From the NCBI GenBank assembly GCA_015039365.1, contig WION01000356.1, forward strand, positions 1 through 53,937: a stretch of 53,937 bases of DNA. Reading direction: 5' to 3'. Shown here piece after piece: positions 1 to 10,819 of the stretch; position 1 is the stretch's first letter, and the number at the start of each line of letters is the position of its first letter. Origin of the DNA: Amanita rubescens (taxonomy: Eukaryota; Basidiomycota; Agaricomycetes; Agaricales; Amanitaceae). The position numbers and the translations under genes are program-made. Under the pieces are notes generated by a model. It ran no database searches, was not told the DNA's origin, and saw only the letters and a list, made by a program, of their open reading frames with translations.

Positions 1-1075
1 CCACTTTTAGCTTCCTCCAGGAACATGGAGTGAAACGCGTTTTCACTGGAAGGTATGACTCGCCATAGCCTCATTACGGCAATACCATTGAAATATTAAG
101 AACCCGTGCTTCGTTACGGAGGCAATTCAAACCACAGATGTTGATTATATTTTCGTGTATATACGTACATCTTTACTGCATTTCTCGGTAATTTTAATGC
201 ACCTACTGAAAATAGAGAGCTTCTAAACGAGTCGGAAGTTCAGCCGGAAAGGCGGTTCGTCATGCATACTATCTGCCTCGCGCTTCGTTCGTTTCAAGAT
301 CAACAAGACGCCACTCCTGAATCATGACAGGAGGAAGCATCGTGATACTGGCGAGCCCGATCAGTCATCAATTAGACGCTCAATGAGTTGTCAGTCGACG
401 ACGCCTTTGGGCTATCATTACCTGTTAAAGGATGGGTTTTGTGGGATAGTTCCGGTAGCAATACCAACAACTCCGAGTACTTGACAAATCGGTCCTAGCC
501 TGGTGCCCCAACATATAACTGGGGATTGTGCCACCTGTTGTTGAGGGTGTTCCATCAGACGTTCCCCTTCAGAGGCGAGTGTCACTACCCAGAATTATAG
601 ATTCCCCCTTAATTTGAATGGTAGTAACATACCTCTCTTTCCCATGCCCATGACAGCTCGGAAGGGGACTCTCTCTCGATTCTGGCCGCCTGCATATCGT
701 ACCGTGCGAGGCCATCTATCCATCAATCATCGCATGGGATGTGCAGGGGCACAATAAAATCGGGGCTTTTTCTTCACCGATAAATTACTCAAGCGAGGGT
801 TTAAAAGCTCCATAAGTGGGACGGGGGAAGATCATTAATCCTGAACGACAGAAGTACAATCAGACCAAACAGTTAGATTTTATAGCCACGCCAAGAATAC
901 AAAACAAAACAAGATGAGAAGGACAGACCCAAACAAAAAGTAAAGAGCATAGTCATGTGTACAGGTAACAGGGTCAGAGTAGCAAGGCCTGTCATGATAA
1001 CTCCATGGCTTTTAATGGGTGCTCAACTGGAGAGGTGATCATCAAACTTACTTGTGACGATGTCGAGATGCTAAT
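1..1075. other. Intergenic, no gene seen
   Basis: No frame with coding character or splice pattern was found. The right part should hold the 3' UTR of the minus-strand Smr gene. The left part is AT-rich and unremarkable. Confidence 0.5.
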
Positions 1076-3113
1076 TTAAGCACCAGCCTTTCTACCACGG
1101 ACGATTAAACCACCTTCCCAGACACCAACGGACCACCCATCCTCATTAAGTGCCTCCCGGACCTTGGGCTTCAGTACGCTAACTTGATTCGCAGAATGTG
1201 AACCACGGCCTGTGATAATCTTGAGGGGCCGCGCTTGATTGGAATTAATCAGAGAATGCGACAAAGTAAAACAAAGTGATCCCCTACAATATGAGCACAA
1301 TATTTCTTCAAGCTCTTCTTTTACTATTATAATGGCCTCAGCAACAGTAACACCATGTAAATCGATCGTATCCTTTTCATCAGATGCGCGTCTGACAATT
1401 ACTATTAATAAACTTTTTTTCTTTTACTTTAACGACGTGAACCTGACCTTTTGGCCTGTACTTTGTCCCTCGCGGCGTTCAGAGCCTCTTTTCTAACCAA
1501 CTCTTGGTATTCCTTGGCCTGCTCGCGAAGTCAGGGGTATTCACTCTCGAACGAATACACGAACCCTCTCGACATAGAACATCGCAACCTCACCGCCTCT
1601 AGTTTTGGCGTTCCCCTTTCTCCACATCGCATGTGCCTCTTTGTAGCACTCATCACGCTTGCGAAGGTTCTCCTTGATGCGGCGATTGTGCTCAGCAAGC
1701 TCCCCAACATCACCTTTGCCGCCCTTGCCTAAGCTATTTCCGCTCCCCTTTACCTTGGTGCCCGCGTCTCGCGCATTGGCAGACCTACATGTAATCACTT
1801 GTAGCATGTCATTGTGTGGGGATTTCCGTTGAGGGACCGTTTGCCACTGCGGTTCGCTTGAACTACGCTTTCTGCGATTCCCGGAGGGTGGCGACTTAGC
1901 CTTTTCGGGTGGCGGTGGCGTCTCAGGAGGACCTGCCGGTAACTTCGTGATATGCGATGACACGGGTGGAGAAGCGAGCCTTGGCGATCCAGGTTGCGAT
2001 GGTGCATGATATATTCCCATTTCCATACAACCAGGCTTAGAATCAGAATCCAAGTCTCTGAGTATCCGCACAAGATCTAGCGCATCATCTGTATGACCTC
2101 GAGTAACATTGATGGCTAGTTGGATGTCTGAGCACAGGATGGACCTTTGGTTCGTGTCAAGCATTTCTTCATGATCAGGTAAAATAATGTCTAGAAGGTT
2201 GACAAGTACCGCATCATCATCCAATGTCGGACCAACATCATGGATGGCTGTCAGAGCCGCGCATGCAGCTTCGTAAGGCGTCGAGTATACGGGAGAGTGA
2301 AAGTAAGACTGGAAATATGATGCAGGACGAGACGGTACTAGATTAGATAGTTGTTCAGCTACAGACATTACCACAGCCCATGGATCAGTAGCTGATGTAG
2401 GACTTTTTGGTGCGGGACGAGCATGATGCTGCTGCCTAACGTCTATCAATGTGATCTTCTGCTTGCGCTTTGCCTTCTTTCCGCGGCCACTTTGTTTTCT
2501 CGACTCGATCGCGTCCCAAGAAATGTCATCTGCAAACATAGTATTGTGCACATTGTTGTCGCCTAGTCCTTCAGGGTCGCGTTCCTGCAGCTCCCTAACT
2601 GCTTCGTCACTAAGAATGCTTGATATCACGCTCCATAGATCTGGCTCGTCGTCATTAAGCGCCGCTTGGGCAAGAGCACTCTTCAGGCGCTTCTCCTTTA
2701 CATTGGGCAACGCGGCCTGCAAAAAGCCAAGTTGCGAGGCCAAAACGTCCTGAGACGACGCGGAAAATTCCGATGTACGAGAACTACCGGTATCGCCAAT
2801 GTAGAAGTCGAAGTTACTGCCACTCGCATCGGTTGGCGAGGTCAATTGGAGATTAGAAAATTCGGAGAGTTGGGATACGTCGGCTTGGGCGGCAAGCTCA
2901 CGTAAGGTGGAGCGGAGTTCGTTAATTTGCGCCTGTGTGGGAGATGTACGACGACAATTGCTATCCGTCTCGATGTCCGCGAGGAGAGCGGCGATAAGTG
3001 AGGAATCTAATGGCGGGCAGAATTCTGCCTGTCGACTGTATGAGCTGATTGATGCATGAAAAGTACAGTTTTTTCACCGTAAAGGTATCAAATATGCTAG
3101 CTTGGGTGTCCAT
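1076..3113 (-). CDS. CUE / DUF1771 / Smr-domain protein (Cue2 or N4BP2-like)
   Basis: Modelled as four exons, 3113-3078, 3028-1559, 1518-1448 and 1391-1076, giving 630 aa. All phases close and the stop is at 1076. Seen: a CUE-like helical stretch (LGFLQAALPNV, about residue 112), a basic region, a DUF1771 segment (RDECYKEAHAMWRKGN, then ERVR spliced to AKEYQELVRKEAL), and a C-terminal Smr domain with DLHGVTVAEA and TGRGSHS. Known: Smr domains are RNA/DNA nuclease folds. Yeast Cue2, which combines CUE with Smr, cleaves mRNA at stalled ribosomes in no-go decay. Inferred: a similar ribosome-quality-control nuclease. The ATG at 3113 starts a 12-codon exon that splices in frame to the conserved PPLDSSLIAALLADIE segment. 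The intron at 1519-1558 is only 40 nt but has a CTGAC branch site. It diverges from the next gene over 192 bp. Confidence 0.92.
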
Positions 3114-3305
3114 GGTATAGAATTGTGCAATAAGTCTCCCCGCAGTCGTAGATGTGCGGTGAATACCTGTACGATTTGAGCGCGCGTGGCTCAATTTGGT
3201 ATATCGATCACATGACGTATTGTCATAGGCGATGCACCGCAGTAGAATTCCATGCGGTAACCCACACTCTCCTTTCCGCTGTTTCCGTCCTCCAATTCCG
3301 TAAAC
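3114..3305. promoter_or_regulatory. Short divergent promoter
   Basis: This 192-bp gap separates the start codons of two diverging genes, so it should carry both promoters and 5' UTRs. A TATA-like stretch (TATATAA) lies at about 3314, just inside the plus gene. No other motif is clear. Confidence 0.45.
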
Positions 3306-3846
3306 ATGTTATTCTATATAACCCTATTCTCTCTCTTTCTCCTGACTATCATGGGTACGCCAAAAGGGTCCAGTCGTGCGAGCAACAATTAACGGGCCGT
3401 AGTATCCTACCGATATCGCACTTCAATTATCCCACATTTGCCAATGCACTTGAGGAACCTTTTCCCAAGTCTACAGAATTACTCCCCCTTATCTACATTC
3501 TCCGAGCAAGCCAATGCAGGAATGTCATCGTCTGATTTCGACATAGAGTCAAACCTCCGTGACGGAGACACCAGAACTGGTCTGGATGACCAAGGTGCCA
3601 GGGAGGTGATGGAGATCATGAGAAAGGAACGTGTAAAGTGAGCTTCGATTTTTACCATTCTGCGTAATGATGAATAGCGCTCAATCGTCGACAAAGCTTT
3701 GATCAAGCAAGGTTGATTCGGCAGAATCGAATACTGGCACGCAATGGAATAGATCCATCGGGTCAGTAAACTCCATCTTGAGACAGTTCCTATCTTGATA
3801 TCATTCAGGCATGCCACTCGATGCGAAAGCAATAACGCGTCTGTAG
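3306..3846 (+). CDS. Small membrane-anchored fungal protein (DUF2015-like)
   Basis: Four exons (3306-3354, 3403-3637, 3697-3761, 3809-3846) encode 128 aa with every phase matching. The N-terminus is a hydrophobic anchor (MLFYITLFSLFLLTIM). The body carries FSEQANAG, GDTRTGLDDQGAREVMEIM, FDQARLIRQNRILARNGIDP and the ending GMPLDAKAITRL. I recognise this pattern from a small, widely conserved fungal family of unknown function, most likely DUF2015. Family naming is from memory. No catalytic motif is visible. The start at 3306 is chosen because it supplies the anchor and splices in frame. Confidence 0.85.
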
Positions 3847-4967
3847 TCCGCAATTACTGAATGTATTTCCCTCTGGCATTGCTGTCATATGTTTTCTATA
3901 CCCACGTGAACTTCTCCTGCTGTGGTGCTGATTTTCTGTCAGGAGATATTATAATCAATATTAATCCCGGTGAATCTAAGTATATCCTTCTTTCCCAGAC
4001 GCGGACTGGTGTTTCCGGGATAAGGTGGCACTCGTGAGCGTTCCAGAACATTGCGCGCACGCTCCCGGATGGCAGACCGGCTCATTCGGTGACTTGTTAA
4101 TATGTGTTCCGCTTGAAATAAGCACTCCTTCTGATCTCAGGTTAATCCCGAAATGTCTCGTCCATTCTTCTCCCACCTGGGTCCAACATGAGGGTATGCT
4201 AGGATGCATTTCAAGTCATCGGCTCGGGAATTCTCAGCTTGAGTTGATGTTACTCCATTCTTCTAGACGGGGTTTAACGCCCTATCTCCTAAGGGGTTAA
4301 CAGCTTTCATAGAGGTGGAAGTAACGCGCTGCACGTTGCCCAATCATGGACTCATGGGCATCCCACACCCACAAGCAACCGCGCAAGATGGGTCCTCGTT
4401 TTCATTATGAGCACTCCCAGATTACGATCGAACTTGATTGTATGGCCTTATACTTATCGTGAACAACGTTGCCGCCGCCGTGGTTGACCGTGCAATCGCC
4501 TGAGAATACATCACCGATTGCCGCGGGCGCGGGTGTTCCTGATGCATGGCCATCAAACATTCCCTAAGGGGGCACGAGTATGATCAACTTTGGGCGGGGT
4601 GTACTTCATTGAAAAGCAGTTCACGGACCGTCAATCCCTGCTCGATACTTCAGGTTTGCATTGATCTTAAGCCTCAACGAAGGGTAGCACCTGTAATATC
4701 ATGACGTTTGACATTTAATTTCAAACTCAAAGTCACTGGCAGTCGTTCTGATCGGCGAAGTTAGGTTGCATGGCAGCGCTTTCGTTCGTTCGTTCGTTCT
4801 TTGGCTCGAATTCACAAGTCGAGTCAATGTCGTTTGCAACAAAACATTCATACGAGCTTCCCAACAAAGTATTACGTATTACAATGGGATTCAAAGCACT
4901 CAGACCGGATCCTGTCCGATAATGAGAAAATGGTGTTCACAAACGTAAGGCAATAGAATTCATACAT
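3847..4967. other. Intergenic between convergent genes
   Basis: About 1.1 kb between a plus-strand stop and a minus-strand stop. Short open frames here lack splice logic or recognisable sequence. A small (TTCG)n run lies near 4784-4799. No gene is called. Confidence 0.5.
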
Positions 4968-7101
4968 TCATTTCAACAACAGCTCATCGTCACTCGAATC
5001 TTCGCAATTTTCGGCAGCATTTTCACCAATTCTATGTTTTAATACAACTTTTTTGTTCAATGGCGGACATTTCGCTGGTCGCAAAGCTCGTGCATTTCTA
5101 CTTCTGGTTTTTGCAGCTACGGGAGATGGTGGATCGGCCACAACCCACGGTTCATCCACCCACTCTTCATTGAAAGCGTTAATTTCATCGTCACGATCTT
5201 CTACAATCACCGGGTCACCCGCGCTACCGGTAGCGGAACTTGATTTTATCTTCTCGTTGCCGGGCATGACGGAAGTTTGTCTGTTTTTGGCAGCTCCCGG
5301 TGCCGTCTTTTGCGAGACTGGTCCTATGATGGTACCGCTCCTTGTTCTCCGCGCCGCAGAGGGTCCAACAATAGTGCCACTTCTACTTCGACGCGCCTGC
5401 CCAACCTTCGGCGGTTGCAAAGCATGGTCCGACGCGCGTATAGTCCCGCGGCGCATGCGCCCGGTCTGCTGTGGCTTGGTACATACTGGATTGCTAGCCG
5501 CTTTCGCGGTAATGTTCTTCGCAGTTTCAACTTCACAGGTGGAAGGAGCCTCAGCCGCAACCTCTGCTAATCGCATAGTTAATAGATTGGACGAAGACAT
5601 GGTACGACGCACCAGCTTTCACCGGGAGGTTTTCTGTACAAATAGCCAAGCTTATATCCTCACACGTTTGTGCTTCCACGGCGGAACTTGTACCATTGGT
5701 TGTGTTATCCACTAGGTTCCGTAAACAACCTGAGAAATCATCGCTGTCTGAATCACCATCCTCATCGGCATCTTCTTGATCCATATGCCAATCGGGGTCG
5801 CACCTGCGACGACGATACTCTGATGGCGGAGAAATTAGGCTATCGGTTATCCACGAGTTCATTCCGCTAGTAAGAATCGAAAATCCATCCAATTCGTCTG
5901 CTAATCTGTCGAAAGGCGAGAGGGGAGGCGAATGAGAACTTATCTCTCGATCCGTGTCTAAGTCCTGGGTAGCCAAACGAGTTTCAAGGTTGCTCTTGAT
6001 GTCACGAAGCGGCGTGGAAGCTCCCTGGACGTCATTAAAAAAGTCTATATTGAAGGAAAGTTGAGATGGAGGTCGGTCGAAGTCCACAGCCGCGTCAGTC
6101 CAGATCCACTTTTCGCGATCTTGGAGCGTTGCAGACCGTAAAGAAGGTTCCAAGTGTACTTGCTGCAGGTTTTCAGAGGCTAAGCTCTGAGGATCTGTAC
6201 ATCGTGACAACTTTTCCAAGGCGTCCCTCCTATCTTCATGAGATTCAGGGTCGGACACTCGAGGAAGGAAGCGTGCCCAGCTGTCCACACGCGGACGAGA
6301 AGCAGTGGGAGCTGACGGTCGACGTAAAGATGTAGAAGAAAGGGGTTCGCCATTCAGGGTAAACAATTCTGAAGACCGAACAGGCGACGTAGTCGTACTT
6401 TGTGCCTGAGTTTGAACTGAGCGAGAAAATATAAATTCAGACGTGGCGAGAGGACTTGATCCATCGAAATCGTTTGCCTTGCGGAGGGTGGAACGAACAG
6501 CCTGCAGGGCAGGACCAGCAATGGCTTCTGTTTCTTCGGGAGAAGGTCTTGGACTAGAAGGACGCGAAGAAAAAGGGCTAGCCAGTTCACTTGATGTCCC
6601 TTCAATATATGCGTCTGAGGGGTTTACAGCGTTGACTCCAGATATGTGGATCGCAGATATCTTTGAACCGACGCCGTCTTGCATGCCTGATATATTTCCG
6701 GCATTATTGAGCCGAAAATGAGAGCGAGGACCGGAGATGAGGGGAACCGAGCATCTGTCTATCGCATTCTCCTTGAGAAATGCATTACTTGACCTTGTAT
6801 ATGCGCGTCGCTTGGATGCAGTGCCTGAGCTAGAGACATTCTTCGGTGCTAAAGGTAAAGGCGAAAACTGGTGATCTGGAGACAAGGGTAGAGCCTTCGA
6901 AGATGGCAGTTTAAAAATCTGGGATTCGGATAAAGCTGTAGGATACGGCGTTTGAAACTGTAATTCGCTTTGGGCATTTTCTGAGATTCTAAGCTTCTTG
7001 GTCGACAGAGATTTACAGAGAGCACCAGAACGCTTATTATGGTAGTCACAAATCGCCTGAGAATCGCCCAGTTGCCTCAAAGTTCGGTTCTTCTTGCGCA
7101 T
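4968..7101 (-). CDS. Serine-rich protein of unknown function, 5' end disrupted by a MITE
   Basis: Two exons (7101-5613 and 5566-4968) give 695 aa. The 46-nt intron has a GTGCGT donor and a TTAG acceptor. The protein is rich in Ser, Pro and Arg, lacks a recognisable fold, and ends in an acidic SSDDELLLK tail. The C-terminal part carries RRGTI, RSGTIVGP and RSGTIIGP repeats, which resemble basophilic-kinase sites (inference). The MITE target duplication begins 3 bp upstream of this ATG. Reading across the reconstructed empty site gives an in-frame upstream start at 7955 (MSKPTITYM...), so the present ATG at 7101 is probably internal and the first eight codons were separated by the insertion. 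Function unknown. Confidence 0.75.
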
Positions 7102-7104
7102 ATA

Positions 7105-7113
7105 GGTGATGGT
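7105..7113. repeat. Target-site duplication, left copy
   Basis: GGTGATGGT flanks the left end of the 821-bp element and is repeated exactly at 7935-7943. Nine base pairs is typical of Mutator-superfamily insertions. Confidence 0.9.
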
Positions 7114-7207
7114 CAGACTCCTACCCAGTCCCTCGGTGCTGCGCTTGACGAGCTTAAGTAAGCGTTAACGCACCGGAGGGACTGGCTTTTAACACATGTA
7201 AACAAAA
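7114..7207. repeat. Left terminal inverted repeat of the MITE
   Basis: Starts CAGACTCCTACCC and ends AACAAAA. It matches the reverse complement of 7841-7934 at all 94 positions. Confidence 0.95.
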
Positions 7208-7402
7208 CGCTCGGCACGACGTGACGTGACCTCGTCGCTTAACTAATGCTGAAATATTCTTCCTCGACTTTAAGTATCCTCTACATGCATTGTCAAAGGA
7301 CTTGAGTAAATCACATATTGTTATTCCCCTACATTGCCTGGTTTTTGGGCTGGGGGGGCAAGATTGTCCTATATGTAATACATTTGAATACATAATTTAA
7401 TT

Positions 7403-7480
7403 GCCTCTGTGGCTGAGTGGTTAAACTCTCAATTATTTTTGTATGGTTGAGGGTTCAATTCCGGCACCAACCACATTTTT
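7403..7480 (+). other. tRNA-like Pol III unit inside the MITE
   Basis: An A-box-like TGGCTGAGTGG and a B-box-like GGTTCAATTCC are spaced as in a tRNA gene and followed by a T-run. The acceptor ends (GCCTCTG and the region before CCAACC) do not pair and the T-stem is imperfect. It is therefore a tRNA-derived relic or promoter module rather than a working tRNA. Confidence 0.6.
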
Positions 7481-7565
7481 TCTATGAGACAGATAGCCAC
7501 TATGTGCTATGCGTAGATGCAAATAAAATGCCACAGAGACTTATGGTGGCTAATGCTGAAGGCAT

Positions 7566-7645
7566 AAAAAGGTGAGCCTGCCCGGATTTGAACCCCAAGC
7601 CATGCAAAAACAGACCATCATAACAACCATTCAGCCAAACAGCCA
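7566..7645 (-). other. Second tRNA-like Pol III unit, opposite strand
   Basis: On the minus strand an A-box-like TTGGCTGAATGG and a B-box-like GGTTCAAATCC precede a TTTTT terminator. Spacing and central sequence resemble the plus-strand unit at 7403. The acceptor stem is not convincing, so a functional tRNA is not claimed. Confidence 0.6.
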
Positions 7646-7840
7646 ATTGTAACTGTACATCACAGGTTTCATATATAGACGAATCTCACACTGACCAGCT
7701 TTAACTAGACGAGCATGGAAGCAACAACATTCCTAACCTCATCACAATTATACATCACTACTAAGCTGTATGGAGCGTACACGAATGCAAAGATAAGACA
7801 AATGAATGTGATCGACGTGTGACACTCGGCATTGCAGACC

Positions 7841-7934
7841 TTTTGTTTACATGTGTTAAAAGCCAGTCCCTCCGGTGCGTTAACGCTTACTTAAGCTCGT
7901 CAAGCGCAGCACCGAGGGACTGGGTAGGAGTCTG
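7841..7934. repeat. Right terminal inverted repeat of the MITE
   Basis: Exact inverted copy of 7114-7207. On the minus strand it contains GTAAGC, a usable splice donor, 45 bases from the element end. Confidence 0.95.
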
Positions 7935-7943
7935 GGTGATGGT
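7935..7943. repeat. Target-site duplication, right copy
   Basis: GGTGATGGT, identical to 7105-7113. On the minus strand it reads as codons 5-7 of the inferred pre-insertion ORF that starts at 7955. Confidence 0.9.
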
Positions 7944-8076
7944 AGGCTTTGACATGCAGTACTAATGACGTCAATTCGCCATGATATTGAGATGACTAAG
8001 CCCAAACGTGCGTAAACAAACTACATCGTGACTTACGTTTGCAAGCGTGCACTGCGCTCAAAGAAAGCTACCACCA

Positions 8077-10819
8077 ATGGTTGTAACGCGTCGAATGCCG
8101 GCGCCACCAGTGCCACCAGCTTCCAGGAGCTCTTCATCACAGAGCACACCCCGCGTTTCTCGAAACAGAGCACCATTAGTACAACAACCAGATGACGCTG
8201 AGTTACCACTAAACGTACGTGTCGCATTTCTCTTGTTACGCCCCTTTGTTGTTACTGATTGGAGTGTAGAGTAAAGCCTCACCCGAAGACGAAAAAGCCC
8301 CCCCATTATCTTCCAAGAGTTCCAAGAGTAAAACGTGTATCAAGGTCAGTATTCTCGGTCGTCAGAAGCATCCCACTCATCAAAGTTGTCTTCTGAAGAA
8401 GGATAGGCATTCAAGATCCTTCTTTTCATCTTTTTCATTCCTGATATTGACCTTATTCTCGTTATATGCGCTATCAACACTCCATCCTTCTCCTTTTGAA
8501 TCTCTTCGCCACGCCCTTTCTATCCCTCACGAAAATCTAATAAAGCCCTACGTCATACCTTCCCTCAGGGCAGCTCTTTCGCATCCAACTGTTGAACCTC
8601 ACGTGACAAATTTACGAACTACCGTCCAGCCTTATACAGTACGCATTGAGAGCAGTGCGCGACCTGTTCTGGCGAAGCTTTCTGAATTAGAAAGGGAACA
8701 CGTGCGGCCCCTCGTTCGTCGTGGCACAAAAGCATCATACTCCTTTGGTTCGAAAAACGTGGCAGCGGACTGTCATTCCTAGTTACAATTCCTACCTCCA
8801 CCCGCATATCCAACCTTATCTGGATCGCTGGGATTTTTTTTATTACAGCAAGGTTGATCCTCCTCTTCGCGCCATTATCGATGACTGGAAGGTTCGATAC
8901 CACAAGCTCAAGCCGAGCATTGAAACGGCGCAAAGAAACGCATGGCACTATTCAGAAATCGCATACTCCGAGGTTGCTCCTCGCGCCCACCACTTCTACA
9001 AGAGTGTTCAGCCCCACATGATCGCCTTATGGACGCAAGCTCGACCTCACATCATTACCGGCTGGAAGTTTTCTAGACTTCAGGCTATCAAAGGAGCTTC
9101 GGCTCTAAGAACATATGTAGCTATGGCAACTGTTCGATTAGGTGACGCTCGCCGCGAATTTGTGGACCCACACGTCAAACAAATATGGGAAAAAGTGGAA
9201 AGTCGTTCATCATCAGCTAGCGTCGAAGCGACGACACCCTCTACCAACGTAACGCCAGTCACGTCACCTGCGTTGCCTCAAGACGAACCTATCTCAACAG
9301 TGGCTTCCGATGCTTCGTCGGTCAGTGAAACACTCGCTGCCACGCCGTTTCCTGAGTCAAGTGAAAATATAGTGGAATCGTATGTTGCAGTGACGCGTTC
9401 CTTGACAAGCGATGGACCATCGAAAGCGGCCGCTTCTATAATTGCTGAAAGCGCGGGGCTCGGCGTTGCTGCGGAAGTGGTTATCGCTGACAGCATAGAT
9501 GAAGAAGCAGCGATGGACCTACCAGTCCCCCCTGTGCCCCCTGTCGATTCCCAGGCCGGATTCTCTATTCCCGAAGTTCCGGAAACACCGCCAACTGAAA
9601 GCCAAACAAATATCGCACCTTCTCAATCCTCCGCTGTTTCCGAAGGAGAGGAGAACGTCGATGACTTCTTGTTACAACTCGGCATCACTTCAGATGAGCA
9701 ATCCAGTACCGAGCAGTCGGATACATCAGAAGACGAACATCGCCGCGCACTCTTCGTGAAGCAAGAGGCCGAGGCAACCCGTCGCGCAGAAACCGCAGCC
9801 AAGCGCGCAAACATAGTGAAGCGGCATGCGGACTGGCAAGCACAATTGGACGAGCTATTCGTTGCCAGGGAACGAGATTTACGCAGAGCCCTGGTGAACA
9901 TCCGGAAAAGGGCCGTAGCAGAACTCGGGAGTCTAACAGTTCAATACGGACAGGAAAACAAGCACGCAAAGGCGGTTGATAGCATCGAACAAGTGGCTGG
10001 CCAGTTGATAAAAGGCGTTGAAGCATATCTAAAAAAGGAACGCGAGAGGAAAGAGAGGGTGGGACATGAATGGAACGAAGAGGTAGACGACAGAAGGAGT
10101 CAATGGGTGAAAGTCATGGATAAGGTGGACGAGAAGTATGAGGAAAGTGCCAGTAACATTCTTGAGCAAGTACAAAGGTGGTATATTGGCGTCAAAGAGA
10201 TGGAGATCAATGAGGTAAGTTGGATTTGACATCTTCAATTTCAAGACTTACCTTTATCAGGTTTACAAGGCTTTCTCAGAGTTGAAATCTCTAGCAGAGG
10301 AAGGGCAGAAGGACCTCGGTCTTGATTATGCCTGGCTGGATGATGTAACATACCAAGATTGGCAAAACTATCATAACCTACTAAAAAGTAATGTACATTA
10401 CTCTGTCCCCTATCGTGTGGCACTTAGCTTTTCATACCCCAGCCGCGGAACGTTTCCAGAGCGTAGCTGAAACGATACAGAACGGAACCCATGCCCATCC
10501 TCCTGTTGATCCTCTTGTTCCTGCTGCCAACATCTTACACGAAGAACTTCAAGAAGTCGTTTTGGGGGCTAGGACCCAACTTTCTATGTTACGTTCGGAA
10601 GGTAACGATCTGTACACGAGGTCAGAGCCCGAAATCCCAACCACGCCCTCAAGAGACGATGAACCAACCGTGTCTATATTACCCATAAATGGGGACGCCA
10701 CGATGTTGGACTTTTCCGATGCGATCCTGGGAAAAAGTGAAGAGCAAATCAAACAAGCACTCAATGCGGCTGGTTTCAACGTTAACGAGGAACAGGCCGA
10801 TAACCACGTGGAATTGTAA
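8077..10819 (+). CDS. Basidiomycete-conserved membrane-anchored coiled-coil protein, unknown function
   Basis: Exons 8077-8214, 8270-8344, 8399-8713, 8766-10214, 10261-10387 and 10443-10819 keep frame (826 aa). An alternative treats 8714-8765 as coding with one extra base near 8723 (CGT-G-GCA), giving 843 aa. I lean to the latter, because that segment reads like its flanks (HHTPLVRKTWQ). Layout: a basic Ser/Pro N-terminus (MVVTRRMPAPPVPP), one membrane span around residues 79-97, repeated His/Pro/Tyr-containing helices (HPHIQPYLDRW, EVAPRAHHFYKSVQPH), a Ser/Thr-rich acidic linker, a charged coiled-coil (RRAETAAKRANIVKRHADWQ) and a conserved-looking C-terminus (DWQNYHNLLK). I recognise the general type from basidiomycete genomes only as hypothetical proteins. 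Subcellular site and role are unknown. Confidence 0.82.

Larger units (their letters stand above)
7114..7934. mobile_element. Non-autonomous Mutator-like MITE, 821 bp
   Basis: The element is bounded by 94-bp terminal inverted repeats (7114-7207 and 7841-7934) that read identically at every base, inside a 9-bp direct repeat. It encodes no transposase. Long TIRs plus a 9-bp duplication fit MULE-type MITEs (known), and the perfect arms imply recent insertion (inference). Each arm contains its own near-inverted repeat (AGTCCCTC-GGTGC against GCACCGGAGGGACT), so each end can also fold alone. The interior holds two convergent tRNA-like segments. It sits between two divergent genes. Confidence 0.92.

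Noticed and set aside
7154..7393. 79-codon minus frame inside the MITE as a transposase fragment
   Set aside because: Too short, mostly arm sequence, no DDE-type motif.
7403..7645. Functional tRNA genes
   Set aside because: A- and B-box matches exist, but acceptor and T stems do not pair properly.
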